From DATDUW01 sp035290185 (GTDB taxonomy: Bacteria; Patescibacteriota; Patescibacteriia; UBA9934; GWF2-40-263), in the NCBI GenBank assembly GCA_035290185.1, contig DATDUW010000025.1, positions 1 to 13,299 on the forward strand: a stretch of DNA of 13,299 nucleotides. Reading direction: 5' to 3'. A model generated the notes under the pieces. The model had not been told where the DNA came from. It searched no databases and saw only the letters and a program-made list of their open reading frames with translations. Position 1 is the stretch's first letter. Each line of letters begins with the position of its first letter. Positions 5,999-13,299 of this stretch are shown one piece after another. The position numbers were made by a program, and so were the translations under genes.

Positions 5999-7105
5999 TC
6001 AAACCAACGTTAATTTCCCCAATTCTTTGACGACCTTTTCCGTTGCTTCCAACGTTGGAAAAAGCCTTCCCACGCGTGCGGAAAAAATAGAGCGTTCTTC
6101 CTCATGGGACAAAATTCGTTCCACAACAGCGACCGCTTCATCAGGCTTCGTCTTTTTCTGTAAAAGAACGACAGCAGCCCCGCGTTTTTCAAGTTCCCTG
6201 GCATTCGCCTCCTGGGGGGAATCCGGAAGCGGAATGATAACAGCGGGTTTTTTCCATGCGGAAAGGTCGGCAATCGTCCCCATGCCCGCACGACAGACGA
6301 TAACGTCGGCAGCAGCCCAGGCCTGTTCCTTTTCCCTTCCGACAAGGCATTCCCGAACGACATAAGCAGAACCGAAGGTCTGAAAAACAGGATCCATTTT
6401 CCCTTTTCCCGTCAGATGAAGAACGTTGGCACGAGTCAGCAGTCTGGGAGCGATTTTAAACATCATCTGATTGATCCATGTCGCCCCTCCCCCGCCGCCA
6501 AACACAAGAACGAGAGGCTTGGATGGATCTAGCCCGAACGCGCGGGCCGCTTCCACCCGATCCGTTGTTCGGAAAGAAGGAACGGGATTACCAACCCACT
6601 GCGCCCTTCCCACGGGAAAATCCTGAACGGAATCAGGCCAGACCGTCGTTATTAAAGAAGCGATGGGGGTCAACAAACGGTTCGTCAACGACAGGGTAAA
6701 ATCCTGCTGATGCGCCCAGATCGGTATTCGAAAAAGCCTTGCAGCAAACGCGACCGGAACCGCTGTATAACCTCCGGCTGTGGCAACAAGCTGTGGACGC
6801 TCGGCGCGCAGGATACGAACTGACTTCGCCCATCCGACGACCAAACGCCACGGTAAGAAAATCCATTCCGTGCTTGGGTAGCGCGGGAACCGCGCTGGCG
6901 GTAGAGTTTTCCAATCCAATCCGGCTCGTTTAACCCACGCCTGCTCCGGGCCGCCTGGCGTTCCGATCCACACGCCGCGTGCACGGGGATGTTGTTGTTT
7001 CCAGGCTTCCCAGACAGCCAAAAGCGGCATGACCGGACCCAAGGTCCCACCACCGGCAAACAAGATAACCTCTTCGTTTCCTTCACGAAGCCGTCTTTTT
7101 TCCAT
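5999..7105 (-). CDS. murG: UDP-GlcNAc:lipid I N-acetylglucosaminyltransferase
   Basis: 368 residues, typical GT28 family length. MurG adds GlcNAc to lipid I on the inner face of the membrane to make lipid II. The N-terminal glycine loop is GGGTLGPVMP (18-27), AGGY lies at 110-113, HQQD at 132-135, GNPV at 172-175, the second glycine loop FGGGGGA at 202-208, and CRAGMGTIAD at 271-280. Compared with the E. coli enzyme, the His of GGTGGH is Pro24, HEQN reads HQQD, GGSQGA reads GGGGGA, and the UDP-ribose-binding Glu of SGALTVSE is Asp280. The order of motifs and the gene context still make the call firm. The ATG overlaps the end of ftsW by 23 bases, suggesting translational coupling. It is the last gene of the operon and ends 8 bases before the bidirectional terminator hairpin region. 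Confidence 0.93.
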   Translation of the reverse strand: MEKRRLREGNEEVILFAGGGTLGPVMPLLAVWEAWKQQHPRARGVWIGTPGGPEQAWVKRAGLDWKTLPPARFPRYPSTEWIFLPWRLVVGWAKSVRILRAERPQLVATAGGYTAVPVAFAARLFRIPIWAHQQDFTLSLTNRLLTPIASLITTVWPDSVQDFPVGRAQWVGNPVPSFRTTDRVEAARAFGLDPSKPLVLVFGGGGGATWINQMMFKIAPRLLTRANVLHLTGKGKMDPVFQTFGSAYVVRECLVGREKEQAWAAADVIVCRAGMGTIADLSAWKKPAVIIPLPDSPQEANARELEKRGAAVVLLQKKTKPDEAVAVVERILSHEEERSIFSARVGRLFPTLEATEKVVKELGKLTLV

Positions 7106-8222
7106 AACGCGAAATATTTAAAACGACGCCAACGGATGCCAACGTCACAGCCAGGGACGTGCCGCCGTAGCTCACGAACGGAAGCGTTACACCGGTCATG
7201 GGCAAAACGCCGGCCATGGATCCGATGTTCACAAACGCCTGAATCACTATCCAAGAAAGGGTTCCGATCACGACATAACGCCCGAAAGCGTCCGGCGCCG
7301 CGGCAGCGATGCGAAGGCCCCGATACAATAACAATAAAAAGAGAACCAATAGGGCCGTTGCCACAAAAAAACCCATCTCCTCAGCGATCACAGCAAAAAT
7401 GGAATCTCCGGCAACTTCTGGAAGATACTGGAATTTTTGGCGCGAATGTCCGTAGCCCAAGCCGAACAGACCCCCGGAGCCAATGGCGAGAAGAGCTTGG
7501 TTAATATGATACCCGACTCCCTTCGGATCCCATTCGGGATGAAGAAAGGTCATAAATCGCGCCGCCCGATAAGGAGCGACTTTGATAAGAAGGGCAAACA
7601 GACCAACTCCGGCCGCCCCAAGCAGGCCGAGATGCCACAAGGAAGCTCCGCCGACAAAATAAACCGCCAGGGCCATGGCCACCATAATCGACATGGTTCC
7701 TACGTCAGGCTGAAGGTACATAAGCAGCATGATAAGCCCAAGCACACTTACGAACGGAATGAACCCGGCGTGTGTGTCGCGCACGCCCCGTTCCCCGCGC
7801 GTTTCAAGCCATGCGGCCAAATAAAAAAGAAAGGTCATTTTCGCCAGTTCGGCTGGTTGAAGCGTAAAAAAACCTCCGATAGAAATCCAGCTGTGCGCTC
7901 CCTTTCCTAACGTCGTTCCCACTCCAGGAATAAACACTAAAACGAGCAAGCCGACACTCACAAGCAAAAGCTCCCAGGCGTGCCGCTTCCAAAACATGTA
8001 AGGAATACGACTCAGGACAAAAAGCCCCAACAAACCCGGAAGAAGGCCGTAGGCAAGCTGATGTTTGGCAAAATAGAAACTGTCATGAAAGCGTTCGTAC
8101 CCCGCGGGGCCGGATGCAGACAAAAGCATGATGAATCCGAAGGCAGCTAGGGCAACGACCAATCCAAGGAATACGACGTCCATAGCGCCTTCCGCATGCT
8201 GCGATGGAGACCGGCCTGTCAT
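7083..8222 (-). CDS. ftsW: SEDS-family peptidoglycan polymerase FtsW
   Basis: 379 residues with about ten membrane helices. SEDS proteins polymerise lipid II into glycan strands together with a class B penicillin-binding protein; FtsW acts at the septum. Landmarks are SWISIGGFFTLQPAELAK (111-128), the segment QKFQYLPEVAGDSIFAVIAE (262-281) with the candidate catalytic Asp273, and the family signature LPMTGVTLPFVSYGGTS (340-356). The FtsW rather than RodA assignment rests on its position between mraY and murG. A Shine-Dalgarno site AGAGGA (8235-8230) lies 7 bases before the ATG. The first 14 residues are hydrophilic and cytoplasmic. In the usual dcw order murD lies between mraY and ftsW; here it is absent. 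Confidence 0.95.
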   Translation of the reverse strand: MTGRSPSQHAEGAMDVVFLGLVVALAAFGFIMLLSASGPAGYERFHDSFYFAKHQLAYGLLPGLLGLFVLSRIPYMFWKRHAWELLLVSVGLLVLVFIPGVGTTLGKGAHSWISIGGFFTLQPAELAKMTFLFYLAAWLETRGERGVRDTHAGFIPFVSVLGLIMLLMYLQPDVGTMSIMVAMALAVYFVGGASLWHLGLLGAAGVGLFALLIKVAPYRAARFMTFLHPEWDPKGVGYHINQALLAIGSGGLFGLGYGHSRQKFQYLPEVAGDSIFAVIAEEMGFFVATALLVLFLLLLYRGLRIAAAAPDAFGRYVVIGTLSWIVIQAFVNIGSMAGVLPMTGVTLPFVSYGGTSLAVTLASVGVVLNISRYGKKTAS

Positions 8223-8229
8223 AGAGGTG

Positions 8230-8235
8230 TCCTCT
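8230..8235 (-). promoter_or_regulatory. Ribosome binding site of ftsW
   Basis: AGAGGA on the minus strand, 7 bases before the ATG, beginning at the last base of the mraY stop codon. It is one of the few clear Shine-Dalgarno sites in the window and supports the ATG at 8222 over the internal ATG at residue 14. Confidence 0.6.
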
Positions 8236-9290
8236 TAATGGGACAGGGCGTCGAGGAGGACCAACGCTGTCCCCAAGCCAGCAGAAACCATAGAAACAAC
8301 CCACGCACGCATGACAATCTTGGATTCCGGCCAACCAATGGCCTCCAGATGATGATGGAACGGTGCCGAGAGGATCCATTTGCGCTTGAAAACTTTCTTC
8401 CAGAACATCTGCACGATAACGGAAAAAGACTCCAAAACAAAGATGCTTCCGATCACAGGCAACAAAAAGGCCGTATTGGTCAACAAAGCCACGACCCCGA
8501 GGGTCACTCCCAACGACATGGCACCCGTATCTCCCATAATGAATCGTGCTGGTGGAATGTTGAACCAAAGAAAAGCCAGTAGTCCACCGAGAAGAACACC
8601 GCAAAAGACAGCCAGATCATACCGTCCTTGAGAAAAAGCAATGACAGCATAGGCTCCGAACGACGTGAGGAGCGTTCCACCAGCCAGTCCGTCTAAGCCG
8701 TCCGTTTCATTAACGGAAAAGGAGGTGGCGACAATGACCAAAAGGAAAAAAGGGATGTACCACCATCCGATATTGAAATCTCCTAAAAAAGGAAGATGAA
8801 GAAGGTCCCAATCAAGTTTGAAGGCAAACCACCAAGCCCCCACCGCGGCAATGGCAGCGTAGATAAACAAACGGTCTCTCATGCGCAAACCTCCATTGTT
8901 TGGACCGATACCGCGCACGTTGAAATAGTCGTCCGCGAGACCAACCAGGGCGGAAGCCACCAAGACCCCTAACGGTAGGAGCGTTTGTGTACGGGAGAGA
9001 AAACTCAGGTGTCCGATCCACGTCTGCGGCCAAAAAGCCTGAATCTGCCACAGCAGGATGGCCAGAATCAAAAGGGTCACCCACACAAGCACTCCTCCCA
9101 TGGTGGGCGTACCGGCTTTTTTTGCGTGCAATTTTGAAAAAATAGGAGCGGAGACTTCGTCGCGGATCCGCTTCCCAAGCTTAAATTTATAAAGAATGTG
9201 CGCAAGGGCTGGAGTCCAAGCAACGGCAACGGCAAATGCCACGGTCGTCAAGACCAAAACACGGACGATTTCAAAAGATTCAAGAACCAT
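8235..9290 (-). CDS. mraY: Phospho-MurNAc-pentapeptide transferase (lipid I synthase)
   Basis: 351 residues with about ten membrane helices, normal for MraY. It transfers phospho-MurNAc-pentapeptide from UDP to undecaprenyl phosphate, giving lipid I. Landmarks are KKAGTPTMGG (57-66), the Asp pair at 120-121 in LADDYFNV, NETDGLDGLAGG (194-205), GDTGAMSLG (253-261, Asp254 matching the catalytic Asp of the family) and the HHH motif at 312-314 before GWPE. All core catalytic motifs are intact. The ATG lies 2 bases after the stop of the upstream three-helix protein, and no Shine-Dalgarno site is seen, so translation is probably coupled. FtsW follows after 12 bases and murG after that. Confidence 0.97.
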   Translation of the reverse strand: MVLESFEIVRVLVLTTVAFAVAVAWTPALAHILYKFKLGKRIRDEVSAPIFSKLHAKKAGTPTMGGVLVWVTLLILAILLWQIQAFWPQTWIGHLSFLSRTQTLLPLGVLVASALVGLADDYFNVRGIGPNNGGLRMRDRLFIYAAIAAVGAWWFAFKLDWDLLHLPFLGDFNIGWWYIPFFLLVIVATSFSVNETDGLDGLAGGTLLTSFGAYAVIAFSQGRYDLAVFCGVLLGGLLAFLWFNIPPARFIMGDTGAMSLGVTLGVVALLTNTAFLLPVIGSIFVLESFSVIVQMFWKKVFKRKWILSAPFHHHLEAIGWPESKIVMRAWVVSMVSAGLGTALVLLDALSH

Positions 9291-9292
9291 AG

Positions 9293-9646
9293 CTACAAAT
9301 TCAGAAGAACGAGAAATCCCATAGCAACAAGCAGGACAGCATTGACCAGAACGGAGAAAAGGGCCGCTGCACGAGCGGCAAACGGTTCGCGCTGCACAAG
9401 ACGTATGGCCACGAACATATCAGCTAAAAGAATCACGGCCCCAAACAGAGGAAGAAAAAGGGCCTCTATTGCCGGTCCGAACCGATCAACACCCAAAAAA
9501 ACATTATAGTGAAGCGGGATGGATTGATTGACAAGCAGATAGGGTCGCAGACGCAGAAGAGGAAGAATCGTTGTAAAAAAAAGAAATAAAAAAGAAACGC
9601 CGAAACAGACCGGAAAAAACGACGAAGATTTCAAAAGCGTTTTCAT
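9293..9646 (-). CDS. Small three-helix membrane protein of unknown function
   Basis: 117 residues with predicted membrane helices at about 11-31, 59-84 and 93-116. The loop 32-58 contains IPLHYNVFLGVDRFGP, a segment I recall as conserved in small membrane proteins of Candidate Phyla Radiation genomes, but with no known function. The ATG overlaps the stop of the NifU-like gene by four bases (ATGA), and an AGAGGG site (9661-9656) lies 9 bases upstream. The mraY start follows 2 bases after its stop. This tight packing in a lipid II operon suggests a role at the membrane in cell-wall assembly, which is inference only. Confidence 0.85.
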   Translation of the reverse strand: MKTLLKSSSFFPVCFGVSFLFLFFTTILPLLRLRPYLLVNQSIPLHYNVFLGVDRFGPAIEALFLPLFGAVILLADMFVAIRLVQREPFAARAAALFSVLVNAVLLVAMGFLVLLNL

Positions 9647-9885
9647 GTTTTTCCACCCTCTTCCGCGGCTTCCACCCGGATGATTCCGGGAACGCGTTCG
9701 CGCAGCGCGGTTTCAATGACGTCAGCGAGCGTGACGGATGCCAACGGACAGCCATGGCAGGCTCCCTGCAGTCGCACACGGACAAGGCCCTGTGACTCGT
9801 CCACCTCAACCAATTCCACGCCCCCACCGTGAAAGGCCAACGAAAGACGTATCTCGTCTAAAACCCGCTCAATTTGTTCGCGCAT
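9643..9885 (-). CDS. Stand-alone NifU C-terminal-domain protein (Nfu-type Fe-S carrier)
   Basis: 80 residues, the size of a single NifU C-terminal domain. Proteins of this type hold and deliver Fe-S clusters through a CxxC motif. Here the motif is GACHGCP (Cys43, Cys46), with the typical LASVTL stretch after it, and the preceding part reads HGGGVELVEV as in the family. The ATG at 9885 is preferred because it begins directly at the domain and leaves a leader of about 27 bases. An ATG at 9903 would add six residues with a leader of only about 9 bases. A longer open frame continues upstream to 10443, but it runs antisense to the PEGA gene and past the promoter, so it is not used. First gene of the NifU/three-helix/mraY/ftsW/murG operon. 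Confidence 0.9.
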   Translation of the reverse strand: MREQIERVLDEIRLSLAFHGGGVELVEVDESQGLVRVRLQGACHGCPLASVTLADVIETALRERVPGIIRVEAAEEGGKT

Positions 9886-9918
9886 AGAGCATCGCAATCG
9901 CATGGATCTTTGATTTTG

Positions 9919-9947
9919 ATTATAGTCTCTGCGGACGACCTTGGCAA
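9919..9947 (-). promoter_or_regulatory. Promoter of the NifU-like/mraY/ftsW/murG operon
   Basis: On the minus strand TTGCCA (9947-9942) and a perfect TATAAT (9924-9919) are 17 bases apart. The start would fall near 9912, about 27 bases before the ATG at 9885. Its -35 box overlaps the -35 box of the divergent PEGA gene promoter. Confidence 0.75.
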
Positions 9948-9969
9948 CGCCTCCCTCATCCGATAGAAT
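9941..9969 (+). promoter_or_regulatory. Promoter of the PEGA-domain gene
   Basis: TTGGCA (9941-9946) and TAGAAT (9964-9969) are 17 bases apart. The predicted start, near 9976, lies only about 3 bases before the ATG, so the transcript would be nearly leaderless, which agrees with the absence of a Shine-Dalgarno site. Confidence 0.6.
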
Positions 9970-9978
9970 GGTTTCGTT

Positions 9979-11367
9979 ATGATTTCGTTGCGTGCGCGGC
10001 GGTTTCTTTTTGCTGGTTTTTTCCTGACTTTCGCCGCCACTGCTCCCGTTCTTGTCCTCACAAGCGCGGGCTATACGTTTGATTGGAAACATCGGACGTA
10101 CCAACGGACAGGCCTCCTTTCCGTTTCCAGCGTTCCAAAAGGAGCCCGCGTCCTTGTGGACGCAATCCCGCAGAAAGAACGAACGCCTGCCCTCATGGAG
10201 GGGCTGACACCTGGAGAGCATGAAGTTCGTCTTGAAAAAGACGGCTATCAGCCATGGACCAAACGTCTCGGTATTTTTGAAAGCCTGACCACCTTTGCAC
10301 GCAATGTCGTCCTTTTTCCCGCTGACACACAACCGGAAGAAACCGTGACCAGCCCCCTTCAAATACCAACGCCGGATCCGACGGGACAACGCGTGGTTGC
10401 AGCTGTTCCCCAGCCTGGATGGGATGAAATCTGGCTCTATCATCTGTCAGATCGACGCAAGGACACCCTCCTGCTGCGGTTACCAACGGCAACGCCCCCT
10501 TTCCAACGTCGGATCGAATGGTCTGCCGCTGGAGGGTGGCTTCTCATCAAAGGAAGCCAAGACCCGATGGATTGGACGATAACGAGCGCGGACGGATCGC
10601 AGCGCCTGGATGGAAAGAGTCTTTTAGCGGACGTCCAAAAAAAAGGAACACCACCCTCCCTCCTGGACGTTTCCTTTGACCCTTATGAAGAAGGACGCCT
10701 GTGGCTCCAGACAAACCTCGGCACTTTCCTGTTTCCTTCCCCAAATTTGGATCCGCGTCTGATCCTTGCCGAACCAGCGGTCTGCACGGAACGCAACGGA
10801 ACCATTTATGGCGTCCGCCGTACGGAAGGAAGAGCCATCCTTTTTTCTCGAACCGCCGACGGTTCGGAACATTCCGTTGCTGTTCTGCCAGACGGCCCGT
10901 ACCGGTTTGAAAAAGCACCGGACCCCTATCTCCTTTTGCATGATGAAAAAAGCGGAGACCTTGCTCTCCTTTCTTCTCGGATCGAAGACGTCTGGCAGCC
11001 GGTTCTCTTGTATACAAATGTCCGTACGGCTGCCTGGGATCCGGACCGCTCGCGCCTCCTGTATGCGACGGAATTCGAGCTCCATGTTTTCGCTCCGGAC
11101 CGTCGTGTAGACGAACTCGTCACGCGCTTGAGCCGCCCCCTGGTTTGGGCTGCCTGGCACCCGCTCGGGAAAGATGTCTTCTATGCGGACGACAGAGGGA
11201 TCTCTGCCATTGAATTGGATCGAAGATCTGGACGCAATCTCTTTCCGCTTGTCTCTCCCCCGCATCCCTCCCTCTTTTGGATAAACCCAAATGGAAAAAA
11301 CCTCTGGGCTGCAGCAGAATCCGAAAAAGGAACGGGCCTGTTTTCCCTAAAACTTCGGCTGGAATAG
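9979..11367 (+). CDS. Membrane-anchored PEGA-domain protein with propeller-like body
   Basis: 462 residues; specific function unknown. A single N-terminal membrane helix (about 8-29) is preceded by Arg residues, so the body should face outward. Residues 43-112 match a PEGA domain: SVSSVPKGARVLVD, then LTPGEHEVRLEKDGYQPW, a beta-sandwich often found in surface proteins. Residues 120-462 contain repeated short beta-strand segments with Trp/Asp turns (for example WDPDRSRLLYATE and WHPLGKDVFYADD), which suggests a beta-propeller of WD40/TolB type. No catalytic motif is seen. The architecture is one I associate with Candidate Phyla Radiation genomes. The gene diverges from the lipid II operon through overlapping promoters, so the two may be expressed together. 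No clear hairpin terminator follows. Confidence 0.88.
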   Translation: MISLRARRFLFAGFFLTFAATAPVLVLTSAGYTFDWKHRTYQRTGLLSVSSVPKGARVLVDAIPQKERTPALMEGLTPGEHEVRLEKDGYQPWTKRLGIFESLTTFARNVVLFPADTQPEETVTSPLQIPTPDPTGQRVVAAVPQPGWDEIWLYHLSDRRKDTLLLRLPTATPPFQRRIEWSAAGGWLLIKGSQDPMDWTITSADGSQRLDGKSLLADVQKKGTPPSLLDVSFDPYEEGRLWLQTNLGTFLFPSPNLDPRLILAEPAVCTERNGTIYGVRRTEGRAILFSRTADGSEHSVAVLPDGPYRFEKAPDPYLLLHDEKSGDLALLSSRIEDVWQPVLLYTNVRTAAWDPDRSRLLYATEFELHVFAPDRRVDELVTRLSRPLVWAAWHPLGKDVFYADDRGISAIELDRRSGRNLFPLVSPPHPSLFWINPNGKNLWAAAESEKGTGLFSLKLRLE

Positions 11368-11396
11368 AAAAGACCCGCGTTTGCTGATTTCTTACA

Positions 11397-11440
11397 GAGA
11401 TCCTTCGTCGTAACAGAAAATCGTACTCCTCAGGATGACA
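11397..11440. repeat. Degenerate palindromic intergenic repeat
   Basis: The 93-base gap between two convergent genes holds GAGATCCTTCGTCG and later ACTCCTCAGGATGACA, with ATCCT (11400-11404) pairing with AGGAT (11432-11436). This resembles the short palindromic intergenic elements of the form GATCCTTCG...CTCAGGATGACA that occur in many copies in some bacterial genomes. Only one degraded copy is visible here. Nothing else is seen in this gap. Confidence 0.35.
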
Positions 11441-11460
11441 ATACGGAGAAAGGAAAAGTT

Positions 11461-13281
11461 TTATTTTTTTGGCGATGCCTGGGCCGTTTGACTCATCCGG
11501 TCTGCTAAGGCGTCTATCCTGCCCTGTAAATCTACGATTCGAGAATCATCGTCGATTCCTTTTACAAAGGCCTCTTCGCCAAGACTTAATCTCTTTTCTG
11601 TTGCTACATCGATTCTAAGCAACGTCATCTTCCTTAAAAGATCGTCGTATTGAAATCGTAGTGCTTCTGAGACAGGGGCTAATGATTCCGATTCTGTTTC
11701 AACAGAAACAGCTTTCGTAGAAATAGGCGTCTCGGAGCTGGATAAACTTTCCAATTTCTTTTCCAAAAAAAGAGCTTCTTTTGATCTTCCTTTTCCCTGA
11801 GCATCAAGGAATTGAAGCGTTCGCTTCATCACCTCGGTTTCATCCCCTCCGGTTATTTTGATTCCCGAGACTTTTACACCACCCAAAAACCCGCGCTTGT
11901 GACTGAAAAAAACTTCTCCGGAACCTTGAGATGGGCCACAGGAGCGAATCAAGCCGCCTGATTCCACCAAGGGGGCTCGAGACGATTCGGGAAAGACTAT
12001 TCCCAACGCATGGGCATCTTTTTGAAAGGCGGCAAGGGGAAGATGATAACCGGTTGTCAGCCGACTATACGTTTCAGACAGAGCCCGCCGGAGAGCATGG
12101 GCCTCGGCTGTTTCCCCTCCTCCGCGTTTTATCAATGCACCCAAAAGAAACGTCTCCTGATAAATCCGTTTAGCCGCCTCGTTCAATTCCGCAGCCTCGA
12201 AGGAATCCTCCGAAAAAGGAATTGTCTTTGTTTTCATGAGAGAAACAAATTCGTGACCGATCGCTTCCGGAGGAAGGGGCGTAATTTCCCTTGTCGCGAG
12301 ACTGGCCTCATTGACGTCCGTGGCAGCCATGGCCCCATTTGGCTGTCGTTCATAGGTAAAAAGCGGACGGAAATAGTTTAGCTCCTCCTGGGTTGGTCTC
12401 CAAGAAGGCGGCGGCGGTCTCCTATCAACAGCCGAAGCCAAAGGAACGACTTCACTTTGTTCTCCTGGTTTCAAGGGCCTTGGAACCGAATCATCCCATT
12501 CAGCACCTGCTCGCGCGGGCATTTCTGGACCCTTTTTTGATCCTGAGGTTCCTTCTGTGGGATGAGGGGTTGTGACGGCCTTTCCTGCCACGCGATCGTA
12601 GGTATATCCCTGCGTTTTCATCTGTTCAATCGTCAATTTTGTCCCATCCGATTTTACTCCTACCACAGACCATTCTCCCTTTGCCCCCTTCTCGGGAACG
12701 ATGGAAAGATGCTCATCCGCGGCTTTACTCGTAAGGCCAATATCGTGGCTGCCTTTTTTATACAGGCCGAGCTCGCGAACCATTTTTCCTGCCCACTGTT
12801 TTGCCTCTTCGGACGAATGGGCCACGCCAAGCTGCTTTGCCTGTTTTTCCAAAAGGTCGGAAAAAGAATTTGCATCCGGAGTTTTTGCTACCCGACCGGT
12901 TTCTACCAACGTCTTAAATGCTGCGGATGCGGAAGTTTTTGCTTCCCATCCAGCTGCCCTGTTTACAGCTTCTGCGGATGGCCCTTTGGGTACAGGAGGA
13001 GATTCTGATGAAGATTTTCCGGCAGATTCGTCAGATGAAATAGTTCCGCTACTCCCTTTTTCTTTTAACGGGTCCTGAAGCGGCATGTGTCCTGCTTGAC
13101 TATCAACTGTTTTTCCAGATGTTGTTGTAAAAGAATCTCTCGGAGCTCCGGAATCTAAAACTTTTGATTCTGACTGGATCGGCATATGTCCAGTCGTTCT
13201 TGTCTCGGGAACCGTGGATGCAGCTAAAGTGGCAGCCTCTGCCTTTCCGTTTCCAAAAAGACTAAGAACGAAGTCTTTCAT
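11461..13281 (-). CDS. Large low-complexity protein of unknown function
   Basis: 606 residues; I do not recognise a family. There is no signal peptide or membrane helix. Residues 1-110 are rich in Ser, Gly, Pro and Thr and carry two GHMP[IL]Q motifs (31-36 and 64-69). Residues 110-235 look folded. A Pro-rich linker (265-297, with a run of four Pro near 289-292) leads to a helical region (298-425). Residues 430-475 contain the only Cys (448) and a Gly-rich segment. The C-terminus (540-597) is likely a coiled coil. The ATG at 13281 lies 18 bases from the window edge, and the ATGA there could overlap the stop of an upstream gene. Its start is preceded by GGAAAG with no usable spacing. The protein is soluble by appearance and may be a scaffold, but this is a guess. 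Confidence 0.75.
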   Translation of the reverse strand: MKDFVLSLFGNGKAEAATLAASTVPETRTTGHMPIQSESKVLDSGAPRDSFTTTSGKTVDSQAGHMPLQDPLKEKGSSGTISSDESAGKSSSESPPVPKGPSAEAVNRAAGWEAKTSASAAFKTLVETGRVAKTPDANSFSDLLEKQAKQLGVAHSSEEAKQWAGKMVRELGLYKKGSHDIGLTSKAADEHLSIVPEKGAKGEWSVVGVKSDGTKLTIEQMKTQGYTYDRVAGKAVTTPHPTEGTSGSKKGPEMPARAGAEWDDSVPRPLKPGEQSEVVPLASAVDRRPPPPSWRPTQEELNYFRPLFTYERQPNGAMAATDVNEASLATREITPLPPEAIGHEFVSLMKTKTIPFSEDSFEAAELNEAAKRIYQETFLLGALIKRGGGETAEAHALRRALSETYSRLTTGYHLPLAAFQKDAHALGIVFPESSRAPLVESGGLIRSCGPSQGSGEVFFSHKRGFLGGVKVSGIKITGGDETEVMKRTLQFLDAQGKGRSKEALFLEKKLESLSSSETPISTKAVSVETESESLAPVSEALRFQYDDLLRKMTLLRIDVATEKRLSLGEEAFVKGIDDDSRIVDLQGRIDALADRMSQTAQASPKK

Positions 13282-13299
13282 CTTTCCAGGAGCATTCCA

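Noticed and set aside
9886..10443. N-terminal extension of the NifU-like protein to 266 residues
   Set aside because: The extra part is antisense to the PEGA gene, lies upstream of the predicted promoter, and has no domain.

Overview
The window looks like a chromosomal segment of a Candidate Phyla Radiation (Patescibacteria) bacterium, probably of the Parcubacteria type. The reasons are its short intergenic gaps and the mix of genes with and without Shine-Dalgarno sites. Several families here are also ones I associate with that group: a PEGA/propeller membrane protein, a Cys-rich CxxCExCFG protein, a three-helix LHYN membrane protein, and a MurG with altered signature loops. The phylum call is inference; no rRNA or marker phylogeny is available.

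Layout. Positions 43-3587 (minus strand) hold pepA (M17 aminopeptidase), pduL (phosphotransacylase) and a secreted, membrane-anchored protein with a CARDB-like region, calcium-binding TSP3 repeats and a PKD domain. Positions 3636-5366 (minus) hold the Cys-rich protein of unknown function. Positions 5517-5711 (minus) hold a tRNA-Lys(UUU) gene with its own promoter and an unusual structured leader that repeats the first bases of the tRNA. At 5749-5990 (plus) lies a 44-residue CxxC/CxC acidic miniprotein with a good promoter; it ends in a bidirectional terminator shared with murG.

Positions 5999-9885 (minus) form one tight operon: NifU-like domain protein, three-helix membrane protein, mraY, ftsW, murG. 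It supplies the lipid I and lipid II steps of peptidoglycan synthesis and a SEDS polymerase; murD, murC and the other Mur ligases are not in this window. The operon diverges from a PEGA/propeller gene (9979-11367, plus) across two promoters whose -35 boxes overlap on one TTGGCAA palindrome. The last gene (11461-13281, minus) is a 606-residue low-complexity protein I do not recognise; it converges on the PEGA gene across 93 bases that contain only a degenerate palindromic repeat.

The most interesting features are the tRNA-Lys leader (a possible pairing switch or tRNA-derived repeat), the overlapping divergent promoters, the miniprotein, and the altered MurG loops. I found no CRISPR array, insertion sequence, phage gene or defence system, and I do not see a wholly new multi-gene system.
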